Made by a program: the position numbers and the translations under genes. Shown here piece by piece: positions 16,640 to 25,311 of a DNA stretch of 36,945 nucleotides. Where the stretch lies: NCBI GenBank assembly GCA_964500225.1, contig CAZCOA010000026.1, positions 1 through 36,945 on the forward strand. Reading direction: 5' to 3'. Source of the DNA: JAAYDY01 sp964500225 (GTDB lineage: Bacteria > Planctomycetota > Phycisphaerae > FEN-1346 > JAACEH01). Every line of letters begins with the position of its first letter. The first letter of the stretch is position 1. Below the pieces are notes generated by a model, which saw nothing but the letters and a program-made list of their open reading frames with translations, ran no database searches and had not been told where the DNA came from.

Positions 16640-17407
16640 TCAGAACCGCAACGACGCCAGCCACCGTTCGCACAGGCGCGTCCACTGGGCCACCGTGTCG
16701 CTGCGGCCGACGGGGCTCGACCCATCGCCGAGGCCGAGGCCGTGCGGCCCGTGCGGGAAAACGTGCAGCTCGAACGGCACGCGATGCCGGCGCAGAGCCC
16801 CGGCCATCAGCAGGCTGTGCTCGACCGGCACCACCTGATCCGACGCCGTGTGCCACAAAAACATCGGCGGCGTGTCCGACGCCACGTGCTGCTCATTCGA
16901 CAGGTCGTTCAGCACCTCCTCCGTCGGATGATCGCCAAGCAGGTTGCCGATGCAGCCCTGGTGCGAAAATTGGCGAAGCGACACCACGGGGTAGCATGCG
17001 ACCACGGCGTCGGGCCGACACGACACGCGCTCGATCGGATCAACGGCCCGTTCGTCCCCGGCGTCGTGGTGCGTGGCCAGGGTGATGACCAGATGTCCTC
17101 CGGCCGAGAAGCCAAGCACGGCAATGCGGTCGGGGCGAACGCCGAACTCGGCGGCGCGGGCACGCACCAGGCGCACCGCCCTCGACGCGTCGTCCAGCGC
17201 CGCCGGGTGACGGTGCGGCGCGACACGGTACCGCAACACAAAAGCGGGCAGCCCTGCGCCGTTGAGCCACCGGGCGATGGGCTCGGCCTCGTGAGCCGCC
17301 AGCACCGTGTAGCCGCCGCCAGGACAGACAATCACCGCCCCGCGCGGACGCTCGCTGTACACAGGATAGAACGTCAGATCAATCAGCCGGTCATCTATGC
17401 ACTGCAC
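16640..17407 (-). CDS. Alpha/beta-hydrolase, acetyl-xylan-esterase/lipase-like
   Basis: A 255-residue cytoplasmic hydrolase of the BD-FAE/acetyl esterase type. The oxyanion-hole motif is CPGGGY (28-33). The nucleophile elbow is GFSAGGH (Ser101). The acid is probably Asp190 (HTASDQVVP) and the base His222 (FPHGPHGLGLG), so the triad looks complete. No signal peptide is present, so the substrate is presumably an imported sugar ester or small ester. AAGGAG precedes the ATG by about 10 nt. It lies 36 nt downstream of the glycosyltransferase stop on the same strand, so the two may be co-transcribed. Confidence 0.9.
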   Translation of the reverse strand: MQCIDDRLIDLTFYPVYSERPRGAVIVCPGGGYTVLAAHEAEPIARWLNGAGLPAFVLRYRVAPHRHPAALDDASRAVRLVRARAAEFGVRPDRIAVLGFSAGGHLVITLATHHDAGDERAVDPIERVSCRPDAVVACYPVVSLRQFSHQGCIGNLLGDHPTEEVLNDLSNEQHVASDTPPMFLWHTASDQVVPVEHSLLMAGALRRHRVPFELHVFPHGPHGLGLGDGSSPVGRSDTVAQWTRLCERWLASLRF

Positions 17408-17443
17408 TGGACACTCCTTCTCTACGGCCGCCGTCGAGGCGGG

Positions 17444-18154
17444 TCAGTCGAAAAAGCGAAATCGGACGATGTGCCACACGGCCGCCAGGCCGTCGCGCCA
17501 GGTAATCTTCTTGCCCTCGCGATACGCGCGTCGCCGATACGCAATCGGCACCTCGCGAATGCGCCAACCGGCCCGCGCTGCCTTCTGGACCAGTTCCGGT
17601 TCGATGCCGAACCGCTCGCTGCGCAGGCGAAGGCCCTGGAGCGCCTCGCGCCGAAACACCTTGTACCCGGCTTCCATATCCGTCAGGTCCAGGCCGGTCA
17701 TGCGGTTCGACAACCACGTGAGCAGCCGGTTGCCCAAGTAATGCGCGCCGCGGCCGCGCGCGGCGCCGCCGTCGGCGCCGTTCACCCCCGGGGCGAAACG
17801 CGAGCCGATGACCACATCGGCCGACCCGTCGGCGATCGGCGCTATCAGACGCGGATAATCAGCCGGATCGTATTCCAGGTCGGCGTCCTGAATGAGAACG
17901 ACGTCGCCCGTGGCGACGGCGAACCCGGTGCGCAGGGCGGCGCCCTTGCCGCGGTTGCGCTCGTGGCGCAGCAGCCGGATGCGAGGATCCGCCGCTGCCC
18001 GCGCGGCCAGCCGCCGCGCCGAACCGTCCGTCGAGGCGTCGTCCACGACGATCACCTCGATCTCCGCCTCCACCGGCGACGCCAGCACGGCATCCAGCAC
18101 GCGGTCCACCGTCCGCTCTTCGTTGTACACCGGCATGACAATCGAGAGCCTCAT
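17444..18154 (-). CDS. Family 2 glycosyltransferase (DPM1-like)
   Basis: A 236-residue GT-A fold transferase. MPVYNEE (7-13) opens the nucleotide-binding domain, VVDDASTDGS (36-45) carries the first Asp, and QDADLEYDP (89-97) holds the DXD metal site. GSRF and GNRLLTWLSNRMTGLDLTDMEAGYKVFRRE are typical of the dolichol/undecaprenyl-phosphate sugar synthase group. No C-terminal membrane helices are present, so it is the soluble DPM1-like form. ATG 18154 is chosen because GGGGAGG lies directly upstream and the fold starts at once; the frame is open 20 codons further. Likely role: transfer of a nucleotide sugar to a polyprenyl phosphate (inference). Confidence 0.93.
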   Translation of the reverse strand: MRLSIVMPVYNEERTVDRVLDAVLASPVEAEIEVIVVDDASTDGSARRLAARAAADPRIRLLRHERNRGKGAALRTGFAVATGDVVLIQDADLEYDPADYPRLIAPIADGSADVVIGSRFAPGVNGADGGAARGRGAHYLGNRLLTWLSNRMTGLDLTDMEAGYKVFRREALQGLRLRSERFGIEPELVQKAARAGWRIREVPIAYRRRAYREGKKITWRDGLAAVWHIVRFRFFD

Positions 18155-18192
18155 GTTCCTCCCCACGCGGCGCTGCCGCGCCGCCAGAGGCA

Positions 18193-18198
18193 ATTCTA
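18193..18198 (-). promoter_or_regulatory. Candidate -10 box for the glycosyltransferase gene
   Basis: TAGAAT on the minus strand lies about 39 nt before the glycosyltransferase ATG. No good -35 partner is visible at 16-18 bp spacing. Confidence 0.3.
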
Positions 18199-18235
18199 GC
18201 CCGAGCGAAACCAACGTACCACTGCTTTCCGCAAC

Positions 18236-18264
18236 TTGACACCGCCTTGCCGCGGTCTGAAAAT
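18236..18264 (+). promoter_or_regulatory. Sigma70-like promoter for the GH10-like gene
   Basis: A consensus TTGACA (18236-18241) stands 17 bp before GAAAAT (18259-18264), four of six to the -10 consensus. A start near 18271 gives a leader of about 40 nt. Confidence 0.55.
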
Positions 18265-18309
18265 GTCGGCGGAACGGAGTGGCAACAATACGACCCGGAG
18301 AGGGCCTTC

Positions 18310-19872
18310 ATGGCGACCTTCCAGTTGGCTGCATTCGGACAGGACGACAACCGCCTCGGCGGCACCGACATCGGCGAGGTGCTCTTGACCACCTCCGACG
18401 GCGACCTGTGCAGCCGTCCGCTCGTCGGCCACGAACGCAGCCTGGACATCCAGCCGACCGACCTGACGTCGCCCGACACCGCCTTTCTGATCCATGTCCG
18501 CTGGGCAATGCCCGAGTTCGGGTACCTGTGGCTTCAGGCCGACAACGGCGGCCAACTCTACCGCATCCCGCGCAGCGGCACCGCGCAGGTCTGGAACCTC
18601 AACTACGAGCTGGCCCGGACACGGGTCTTGTGGAACTCGCAGCTGGAGCAGGGCTCGGCCGCGGCAGGCGGGTCGGCGATCTACCCGGACCTTCGCGAGC
18701 GCCTGACGCGGGCCAAGTCGTTGCTGCATGATGCGATGTTCGCCAACCACAACCGCCGCAGCCACCTGGCCGACGCCGCGCTGTCCGCGGCCCTGGACGC
18801 CGGGGAGCGGCTGGCCGTCGAGGCGGCACGTCGGCGCATCGCCCTGGAGGCCGCCGGCGCCATCCCGTCGCGCACGTTCACGGTGATCGGCCCGCTCGGA
18901 CAACTGGCGGACGCCCCCGTCGCGGCTCGCGACCACTGGGCCGGCCTGTTCGACACGGGCGTCGTCGAGTTCACGGCGGTGGATGCCGACGGTGACACGT
19001 GCGTCACACACGTCGAACGGGCCCTGGCCGCCGCCGCGGAGACCGGCCTGACGACCCCGCAGACCGTGCGCGGCCGCTCACTCTTGCCGCACACCGACGA
19101 CCACGGCGCGCTTCGCGTTCCCGCCGACCCCGCCGAAGCGGCCGCCCGGCGCGACGCCGCCGTCCGACTGGCCCGACGATACGCCGAACGCATCGGCACA
19201 TGGGAGCTCTTTCCGCCGACGCCCGGACTGTCCATCGAACCGCCTCTGGCGCTGCTGGCCGCCGAGACGGCTCAGGCAGTCAAGGCGGCCTGTCCCGACC
19301 TCCGCGTGGTCCTGCGACTGGGTGAAGTGTTTCCCTGGCGGATGAGGGTGCCGCCGATAGAGGGCGTCGTGCGACCCTCGCTGCCGCGACCTCTGGACGC
19401 CGCGCGCCGGTGCCTCGATGCGGCCGGCGATGCCATCGACGCCCTGTCGTTGCCGCTGACGTACCCCGGGAGCGACCTGCTCCATGTGTTGCGGACGATC
19501 GACCTGGTCGCCCGCCTCGGCCGACCTGTCGAACTGTCGGCCGTGGCCGCCCCGAGCCGCTGGACGGACGATCCGCGCGCTGCCCTGGCCGGCGGACGAC
19601 GGGATTTTACACGCAACCTCGGTTACTGGCGGCGCCCCTGGTCGCCCGAGGTCCAGGCCGACTACGCCCTGGCCGTCGTCCTGCTGGCTCGCGCGCATCC
19701 GAGCGTCCAGGCCGTCGAGTGGGCCGACTTCAGCGACGCCGCCGACCACCTGTTTCCCTTCGGCGGGCTGCTTGATGCTGCCGCACGACCCAAGCCGCTG
19801 CACAGCCACCTGCTCGCCTTGCGACAGAACCGCTACCGCCTAGCCACAAGCTGGCCGCTGGACGACGCGTGA
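18310..19872 (+). CDS. GH10-like TIM-barrel protein, probably not a standard xylanase
   Basis: A 520-residue protein without signal peptide. The N-terminal 110 residues form a beta-rich domain (LIHVRWAMPEFGYLWLQADNGG). Residues about 125-505 resemble the GH10-related proteins of Planctomycetes: LPLTYPGSDLLHVLRTIDLVARLGRPVELSAVAAPS (381-416), RRPWSPEVQADYAL (441-454), VEWADFSD (469-476) and GGLLDAAARPKP (485-496). In true GH10 enzymes the strand after 'GRPV' carries the nucleophile Glu; here the equivalent appears to be LSAVAAPS, with no Glu. The acid/base site would be near GTWELFPP (296-303). The ATG at 18310 follows GGAGAGG. It may bind rather than cut a glycan, or have a changed mechanism (inference). 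Confidence 0.78.
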   Translation: MATFQLAAFGQDDNRLGGTDIGEVLLTTSDGDLCSRPLVGHERSLDIQPTDLTSPDTAFLIHVRWAMPEFGYLWLQADNGGQLYRIPRSGTAQVWNLNYELARTRVLWNSQLEQGSAAAGGSAIYPDLRERLTRAKSLLHDAMFANHNRRSHLADAALSAALDAGERLAVEAARRRIALEAAGAIPSRTFTVIGPLGQLADAPVAARDHWAGLFDTGVVEFTAVDADGDTCVTHVERALAAAAETGLTTPQTVRGRSLLPHTDDHGALRVPADPAEAAARRDAAVRLARRYAERIGTWELFPPTPGLSIEPPLALLAAETAQAVKAACPDLRVVLRLGEVFPWRMRVPPIEGVVRPSLPRPLDAARRCLDAAGDAIDALSLPLTYPGSDLLHVLRTIDLVARLGRPVELSAVAAPSRWTDDPRAALAGGRRDFTRNLGYWRRPWSPEVQADYALAVVLLARAHPSVQAVEWADFSDAADHLFPFGGLLDAAARPKPLHSHLLALRQNRYRLATSWPLDDA

Positions 19873-19928
19873 CGTGAGAGGGTTTTCCCCGCGACGATTC
19901 TGCCGGGCAAGATTTTCCGGACAACCGG

Positions 19929-19957
19929 TTGCAAGGCGGCTCGTTCGCCGGTAGCAT
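19929..19957 (+). promoter_or_regulatory. Sigma70-like promoter for the oxidoreductase gene
   Basis: TTGCAA (19929-19934) and TAGCAT (19952-19957) are separated by exactly 17 bp, giving a start near 19964 and a leader of about 29 nt. CAGGAG precedes the ATG. Confidence 0.6.
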
Positions 19958-19992
19958 CCACAGGTCGTGAAGACACGAGCAGGAGAATCGCC

Positions 19993-20853
19993 ATGAGACT
20001 CGGTTACGTCGGACTCGACAACTCGCACGCCGACCAGCTTACGCGGATGGTAAACGTCGATCGCCCCGCCGGCCTGCCCGAGGCGCGTTTCACCCATCTC
20101 TGGGGCCGCGACCCCGCGCGGGCCAAGGTCGTGCAGGAAAAGGGACAGGTGCCGACCCTCTGCGCTCGGATCGAGGACATGATCGGCCACGTCGATGGCG
20201 TTGTGGTCGGCGCACGATCCGGCGACCGCCACCTGCCCGAAGCGCGGCCGCTGATCGAGGCCGGCCTGCCCGTCTTCGTCGATAAGCCCCTCACCAACAC
20301 GCTGGCCGACGCCGAGGCCCTGCTCGACCTGGCCGAGACCCACAAGGCCCGCATCACTAGCTTTTCGGGTCTGCGCGTAGCCCCCGAAGTCGTCGAGTTC
20401 AAGGCGAAGTACGCCGCCATCGACGCCGACAAGTACGGCGGCGCCATCAACGGCCACGGCGACAACACGAACCCATACGGCGGATGGTACTTCTATGCCG
20501 TCCACTCGATCGAAATGCTGCTGGAGGTCTGGGGCCTGCGCGGAGGCGAAGTCCTCGCCGCCGAGATCGGCTCCCAATTGCACGTGCGCTGTGCGCTGGA
20601 CAACGGGCAGATCGTCACTATCCAGCTTAGCGAGAAATTCCCCCCGTTCAGCCTGATCGGCTTCATCGACCACCACTCGTTTGCAACCATCGTCCCGCTG
20701 GGGGGCATCCAGGAACACGTGACGCGCCGCATCCTGAATTTCTTCCACGGGGCCGAGGACCTGAGCCGCCGCGAACTGCTCGCGCCGCTGAAGGTCATGG
20801 AAGCCATTCGCCAGAGCCTCTTGACGCACAAGGCCGTCAGCTACGACGTCTGA
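19993..20853 (+). CDS. Short Gfo/Idh/MocA-family oxidoreductase
   Basis: A 286-residue protein of the NAD(P)-dependent sugar dehydrogenase superfamily, shorter than the usual 330-400 residues. The N-terminal Rossmann part begins MRLGYVGLDNSHADQ, where the glycine-rich turn is GLDNSHA, not GxGxxG, so cofactor binding may be weak or altered. The family loop is FVDKPLTNTLADAE (95-108), the D-K-P form of the E-K-P motif with the lysine kept. The second domain has GGWYFYAVHSIEMLLEVWG (163-181), where the His is the usual catalytic-helix residue. Substrate is probably a sugar or cyclitol, not resolvable from sequence. The next gene, an MttB-type protein, is 225 nt downstream on the same strand. Confidence 0.85.
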   Translation: MRLGYVGLDNSHADQLTRMVNVDRPAGLPEARFTHLWGRDPARAKVVQEKGQVPTLCARIEDMIGHVDGVVVGARSGDRHLPEARPLIEAGLPVFVDKPLTNTLADAEALLDLAETHKARITSFSGLRVAPEVVEFKAKYAAIDADKYGGAINGHGDNTNPYGGWYFYAVHSIEMLLEVWGLRGGEVLAAEIGSQLHVRCALDNGQIVTIQLSEKFPPFSLIGFIDHHSFATIVPLGGIQEHVTRRILNFFHGAEDLSRRELLAPLKVMEAIRQSLLTHKAVSYDV

Positions 20854-21078
20854 GCCGCATCGGTGATCGGGAGCCAGGCCTCTTGACACCAACCGTCACG
20901 CCACGGCCCCGGCGCCGTCCGCACTGCCGCACCCGCGGCCCGAAGAGCATGCGACCCAAGGCGACCGTCGTCCTCTAGCCTGCCCGACGCAGCAGTCCGT
21001 CGCACGACACGGCCGGCCGCTCGGGCGCCCGCGCCGACGCCGACCGACGCACGAACCTTTTCTCCAGGAGACGTTCCC

Positions 21079-22485
21079 ATGACGCATCTGACCCTCGCCG
21101 ACATCGAGCAGATTGACCGCACGAGCCTCCGTATCCTGGCCGAGCTGGGCGTCCGCGTGGACGACGAAGCCCTGCGCCGCCAGGCCCTCCGCGCCGGCGC
21201 CCGACCCGGCCGCGACGCCGACCGCCTCTGTTTTCCCGAGCCCATGGTCCGCGAGCACGTGGCCATGGCCCCGCGACAGGTGCGCTACGGCGACCTGCGC
21301 GGCCACACGACCACCGTCGGCCCCGGCCTGCGACCCACCTTCTGGACCGGCGCCGCCCTGAACTACGTCACCGGACGCCAGTGCCGCGCCATCACCTCCG
21401 CCGACCTCGCCGACTTCTGCCGCGTGGCCGACACCATCGACCCCCTCCTGGCCGTCGTCGGCACCAGCCTCGACGACGTGCCGCCGGCGTGCCGCGACGT
21501 CGTCGGCTTCCGCATCATGGCCGAGAACACGTCGAAGCACCTGCGGCCGCTGCTGTTCACGGCCGAGGGCATCGCGCCGATCATCGAGATGGCTCGCGTC
21601 CTGGCCGGCGGTCGGTCCCTGGCCGACAGCCCCGTGGTCTCGTTCGGCTACTCGTGTCTTTGTCCGCTTCACTGGTCGCAGATTTCCGTCGATCTGTGGC
21701 GGGCCACCGCCGGACACAACATCCCCGTCATGCTCAACGGCGAACCCATCGCCGGAGCCACCGGCCCTGTGACGCTCGCCGGGGCGGTCGCCCTGGCCAA
21801 CGCCGAAATCCTTGCCGGCGTCGTCCTGACCCAGGTGCTGGAGCCGGGGCGGCCCGTCGTCCACAACCTCGGCTTCGCCCACGTCGCCGACATGCGCTCC
21901 GGCGCCTGTCTGAGCGGTACGGCCGAGTGCGCCCTCCTGGCCGCCGCCGGCGCCCGGCTGGCAACCTTCTACCAGTTGCCCTCGGCCTCGTGGATGTGCA
22001 CCGACTCGTTCATCGACGACGAACAGGCCGCGATGGAGAAAATGCTCACGGCCTTCGCCCACGTCAGCGCCGGCGTCAACATCATCTGGGGCATGGGCCA
22101 GTTGGAAAGCGAGAAAACGCTCTCGCCCGTGCAGTTGGTCATGGACGAGGAGATCGCGCGGGCAATGCTGCGATGGCGGGACGGCTTCGCCGTCAACGAC
22201 GACACCCTGGCCTACGACGTCGTGCGCGATCACCTCGACAAGGGCGAAGAGTTCCTCGGCCACGAGCACACCCTCGCCCATTTCCGCACCGAGCTGAGCA
22301 CCTCGCCGCTCATGGCACGCAGCAGCCGCGGCGCGTGGCACCAGTGCGGCGCTACGACCCTCGCCGAGCGCGCCGCCGACCGCGTCCGCGACGCCCTGGC
22401 CGCCGATCCGCCGCAACACTTGTCCGACCAGCAACGCAAAGACCTGCGAGCCATCGAGCAACGCGAGCTGAAGCGGCGAGGATAA
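21079..22485 (+). CDS. MttB-superfamily methyltransferase without pyrrolysine
   Basis: A 468-residue protein of the trimethylamine methyltransferase MttB superfamily, TIM-barrel enzymes that move a methyl group from a quaternary or tertiary amine to a corrinoid protein. Supporting stretches include ILAELGVRVDDEALR near the N-terminus, TGRQCRAITSADLADFCRVADTID, ENTSKHLRPLLF, MLNGEPIAGATGPVTLAGAVALANAE and MGQLESEKTLSPVQLVMDEEI. The frame contains no in-frame TAG and ends in TAA, so it is the non-pyrrolysine branch that includes glycine betaine methyltransferase MtgB. No corrinoid protein or reactivase is nearby, so the methyl acceptor is unexplained. CAGGAG stands upstream of the ATG. Confidence 0.88.
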   Translation: MTHLTLADIEQIDRTSLRILAELGVRVDDEALRRQALRAGARPGRDADRLCFPEPMVREHVAMAPRQVRYGDLRGHTTTVGPGLRPTFWTGAALNYVTGRQCRAITSADLADFCRVADTIDPLLAVVGTSLDDVPPACRDVVGFRIMAENTSKHLRPLLFTAEGIAPIIEMARVLAGGRSLADSPVVSFGYSCLCPLHWSQISVDLWRATAGHNIPVMLNGEPIAGATGPVTLAGAVALANAEILAGVVLTQVLEPGRPVVHNLGFAHVADMRSGACLSGTAECALLAAAGARLATFYQLPSASWMCTDSFIDDEQAAMEKMLTAFAHVSAGVNIIWGMGQLESEKTLSPVQLVMDEEIARAMLRWRDGFAVNDDTLAYDVVRDHLDKGEEFLGHEHTLAHFRTELSTSPLMARSSRGAWHQCGATTLAERAADRVRDALAADPPQHLSDQQRKDLRAIEQRELKRRG

Positions 22486-22614
22486 GCCCGGGCCCCGCGC
22501 GGCGGGAAACGCCGGTCCACAACCCGTGACGTGGGGTTTGAGAGAAAGTTCGCGCCGAGCACACGGTCCCGGGCCGCGATGCTCGCCGAGCAAAACAGAC
22601 TGAGGAGGCACACG

Positions 22615-23670
22615 ATGGGACTTTCTGTGGCATGGGCCGTGACGTGCCTGTTGGCCGTGGCCGCGGCGGACGACGGGGCGACGGCTCCGGTCCCGGCAGC
22701 CGCAGCGGCTGACAGCGAGAACACAGTCGGCAAAAAGAAGGAGGACGTTGCGACCATGACGCCCGCACCCGACGAGAACGCCAAGACCGCGGAGACCTCG
22801 CCCGAGGGATGCCGCATCGAGAAGTTCACCGTGTGGTCGCCGTCGATGAAACGCCACATCCAGGCCGCCGTGGTGTTGCCGCCGGGGTTCGACGACAAGG
22901 CCGCCACGACCTACCCGATCCTCTACACCCTACACGGGGCCCACGCGCCGTACACCGCTTGGAGCGACATGCCGCTGCTGCGACGCACGTTGAAAGACAT
23001 GCCGATGATCGTCACGTGCTTCAACGGCGACGACGCCAGCATGTACCTCGACTCGACGACGACGCCCACGTCGCAGTTCACGACGTTCTTCTTCGATGAG
23101 TTCGTGCCCTACATCGACGCCCACTACCGCGTGGACACCGCCCGCCGCGGCGTGACGGGATTCTCCATGGGCGGCTTCGGCGCAATGCACTACATGCTCA
23201 CCCGGCCCGACATGTTCCGCTCCGTCAGCGGCCTGAGTTCGGCCTTCGGAGCAGTCAGGGGGGTGCAGCTCGCGGCCAGGTGGCTCGGGCCGAAGCAAGA
23301 GAACCAGGAAGCCTACGACCGCTGCGACATCTTCAAACGCATTGCCGACTACGTCGCCGCCGGACGCAAGCTGCCGCCCATCTACCAGCATTGCGGCACC
23401 GAGGATTTCCTCATCGGCGCCAACCGCCAGTTCCGCGATTTCCTCGTGAACCAGAACGCGCGCATCCGCGACGAGCTCAAGCCCCAGGTGGAGCCCGTCA
23501 CCGACGCCCGCCAGAAACGCGCCACGATGGCCGAGCTCATGGCCGCGCGGCAAATCGACTTCACGTTCGTCGAATCCCCCGGCGCCCACAACTGGGAGTT
23601 CTGGCACCCGGCCAGCGTCGCCATCGTCGAGTTCCACTGGCGATCGTTCCACGGGCCTGCGAAGCAATGA
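22615..23670 (+). CDS. Secreted esterase of the EstD/feruloyl-esterase type
   Basis: A 351-residue exported alpha/beta-hydrolase of the putative esterase (esterase D) family. The ATG at 22615 is chosen for the GAGGAGG upstream and because it opens a signal peptide (MGLSVAWAVTCLLAVAAA). A 45-residue Ala/Pro/charged linker follows. The hydrolase domain (about 70-345) has LYTLHGAHAPYTAW (oxyanion strand, 103-116), nucleophile elbow TGFSMGGFGA (Ser184), acid candidate Asp264 in HCGTEDFLIG, and base His325 in SPGAHNWEFW, so the triad looks complete. Such enzymes remove acyl or aryl esters from plant or algal polysaccharides; the exact ester is not readable. A strong terminator follows 26 nt after the stop. 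Confidence 0.9.
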   Translation: MGLSVAWAVTCLLAVAAADDGATAPVPAAAAADSENTVGKKKEDVATMTPAPDENAKTAETSPEGCRIEKFTVWSPSMKRHIQAAVVLPPGFDDKAATTYPILYTLHGAHAPYTAWSDMPLLRRTLKDMPMIVTCFNGDDASMYLDSTTTPTSQFTTFFFDEFVPYIDAHYRVDTARRGVTGFSMGGFGAMHYMLTRPDMFRSVSGLSSAFGAVRGVQLAARWLGPKQENQEAYDRCDIFKRIADYVAAGRKLPPIYQHCGTEDFLIGANRQFRDFLVNQNARIRDELKPQVEPVTDARQKRATMAELMAARQIDFTFVESPGAHNWEFWHPASVAIVEFHWRSFHGPAKQ

Positions 23671-23696
23671 GCGCGGGATTCCCCAACCATAACACA

Positions 23697-23737
23697 GAGG
23701 CGTCCGGCCGCTCATGCGCCGGACGCCTCATCCTTTA
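23697..23737 (+). terminator. Intrinsic terminator after the esterase gene
   Basis: A perfect 12-bp stem (GAGGCGTCCGGC at 23697-23708, GCCGGACGCCTC at 23718-23729) is followed by ATCCTTTAATAA. It lies between the convergent esterase and STN-domain genes. The minus-strand side has no U-run, so it mainly serves the plus strand. Confidence 0.8.
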
Positions 23738-23774
23738 ATAACGGCCCCTTCTCGCGCCGTCGTCGTCGAACTGC

Positions 23775-25145
23775 TCACAGCTTCGACAGCAACGCCACCA
23801 CCTTCTGGTGGCCCACCTCCGTCTGGCTCACGATCAGCATCCCGTTGAAGTACTCCACCGTGGCCGTGCCGCCCATGTCTTCCCACGGCGCCACGCGCGG
23901 ATCGCTACTCGTCACGAACCGCTTGATCAGCTGGATGATGCGCTCGTGCGCCGGCGGGCCGTCGTCCTTGACGTCAGTATCGTTGTCGGAGAAGGGGTTG
24001 CTGTTGCCGTCCGCCTCCAACAACGCCCCCAGATCCATGTGCGGCACCGTCTTGCCGAAGTCCGGCACCTCCGCCACCAGGTCGCGGATCGGATACGTCC
24101 GCACCTTCAGCGGATTGGCCTTCTCGCGGCTGCTGACGATCACCTGACCGCCTTCCTGCCGCCAACCGACCTCCGCAGGCAACACCATGTTCAACGCCTG
24201 CTCCAGCGGGATCTGCTTCACGTTGATCGTCACCACCTCGGCGTCGGCCGATTTGCCCGTGTCCGCTTCCAGGTGCGGGTCCACGACAATCGGCACGCCC
24301 GTCGATTCGCTCAGGTACAACAGCACGTTCTTCAGTGCCACCTGCTCCATTTCCAGCGTCACGCGCTTCTGCAGGTCGTCGGCCGACTCCAGGCTGCGCG
24401 GCGTGACACCCTGGTCGCGCAGCAGCCCCGCGAAGCGCCGCCGCGTCAGTTCCTCCCACACCTTCGGGGCCTGATACCGCAGAACGTCGTAGTAGGGCGT
24501 CGCCGAGTCTTCCGTGTCGCGCAACGTGCTCTGCCCCTGCTCGAACCGGTTCACGCGGATGTTGTAGCCCGGGGCCGCATCGGCCAGATACCGAAGCACC
24601 TCGGCCACGCGGCGAGCCTCCTCGTCGTTGGCGTTGCGCTGCTGAAGGGCCCGCGCCTCGTCCAGCGCAAGGTCATATTTCCGCGCGGCCTGATACTCCT
24701 TCAGCCGCGACCAGTGGGCCTCCTGCCGCCGCTGGTCCAGTGCCTCTCGCGACTCGCGACGCGCGGCCTCCCGCGCCGCCACCTCCGCCGCCTGCGCCTG
24801 CTCGCGCGCCGCCAGGTACGCCGTCCGCGCCGTCATCAACTGCTCGTCCAGCCGCGACACCTCCGCCATCAGCGCCGTCTGCTCCTCCGTGGACAAGTAT
24901 CGCCCGGTCGTCACGATCCGCTTGGCCGTCCGCAACTGAATGTCCGCATCGACGTAACGCTGGGCGGCGATCAACTCCGGCACCTGCCCCAGCAATCCCC
25001 GCACCTGGGCCAGGCTCTGCTGCCTCAGCACCTGGGCCTCGCGGTTCGCCCGCTCGAACGTCGTCAGACCGTCGTCCGTCTGGGCCTGTGCCGCCCCGGC
25101 CGCCAGAACCCACACCGTAAGGCCCGCCGTCAACATGCGTGTCAT
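23775..25145 (-). CDS. Exported STN-domain (secretin N-terminal-like) protein
   Basis: A 456-residue exported protein. The ATG at 25145 has a full AAGGAGGT site; the frame is open 67 codons further but those are arginine-rich and unlikely. A signal peptide ends at AQAQ (19-22). Residues about 30-190 are helical and charged, probably coiled coil (Ala/Glu/Arg-rich 100-145). Residues about 262-340 are an STN/secretin N-terminal-type domain: VTLEMEQVALKNVLLYLSESTGVPIVVDP, then INVKQIPLEQALNMVLPAEVGWRQEGGQVIVSS. The C-terminus GGTATVEYFNGMLIVSQTEVGHQKVVALLSKL-like ending is an N0/N1-type repeat of the kind seen in secretins, but no secretin barrel follows. It may be a periplasmic scaffold or part of a type II/IV-like machine encoded elsewhere (inference). 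Confidence 0.85.
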   Translation of the reverse strand: MTRMLTAGLTVWVLAAGAAQAQTDDGLTTFERANREAQVLRQQSLAQVRGLLGQVPELIAAQRYVDADIQLRTAKRIVTTGRYLSTEEQTALMAEVSRLDEQLMTARTAYLAAREQAQAAEVAAREAARRESREALDQRRQEAHWSRLKEYQAARKYDLALDEARALQQRNANDEEARRVAEVLRYLADAAPGYNIRVNRFEQGQSTLRDTEDSATPYYDVLRYQAPKVWEELTRRRFAGLLRDQGVTPRSLESADDLQKRVTLEMEQVALKNVLLYLSESTGVPIVVDPHLEADTGKSADAEVVTINVKQIPLEQALNMVLPAEVGWRQEGGQVIVSSREKANPLKVRTYPIRDLVAEVPDFGKTVPHMDLGALLEADGNSNPFSDNDTDVKDDGPPAHERIIQLIKRFVTSSDPRVAPWEDMGGTATVEYFNGMLIVSQTEVGHQKVVALLSKL

Positions 25146-25311
25146 GGTCCACCTCCTTGAGCCGCGTTGCCGCCGCACCACGGGCAATCCTGCCGGCCCA
25201 TTCGTGCTAACACGCCGACGCCGCGGAAGATTTACCGTTGCGCTTTTCGTCCGGCCGCGGCACGCCTGCCGCCCCCCCCCCCGGTGGTCGGCCCCGGCAA
25301 ACCTTTTACAC

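Noticed and set aside
20883..20911. A perfect TTGACA upstream of the MttB-type gene
   Set aside because: At 16-18 bp spacing the expected -10 region is GC only, so it is unlikely to be a promoter.
22531..22614. Longer start of the secreted esterase at 22531
   Set aside because: It would put 28 charged residues before the signal peptide. The ATG at 22615 directly follows GAGGAGG.
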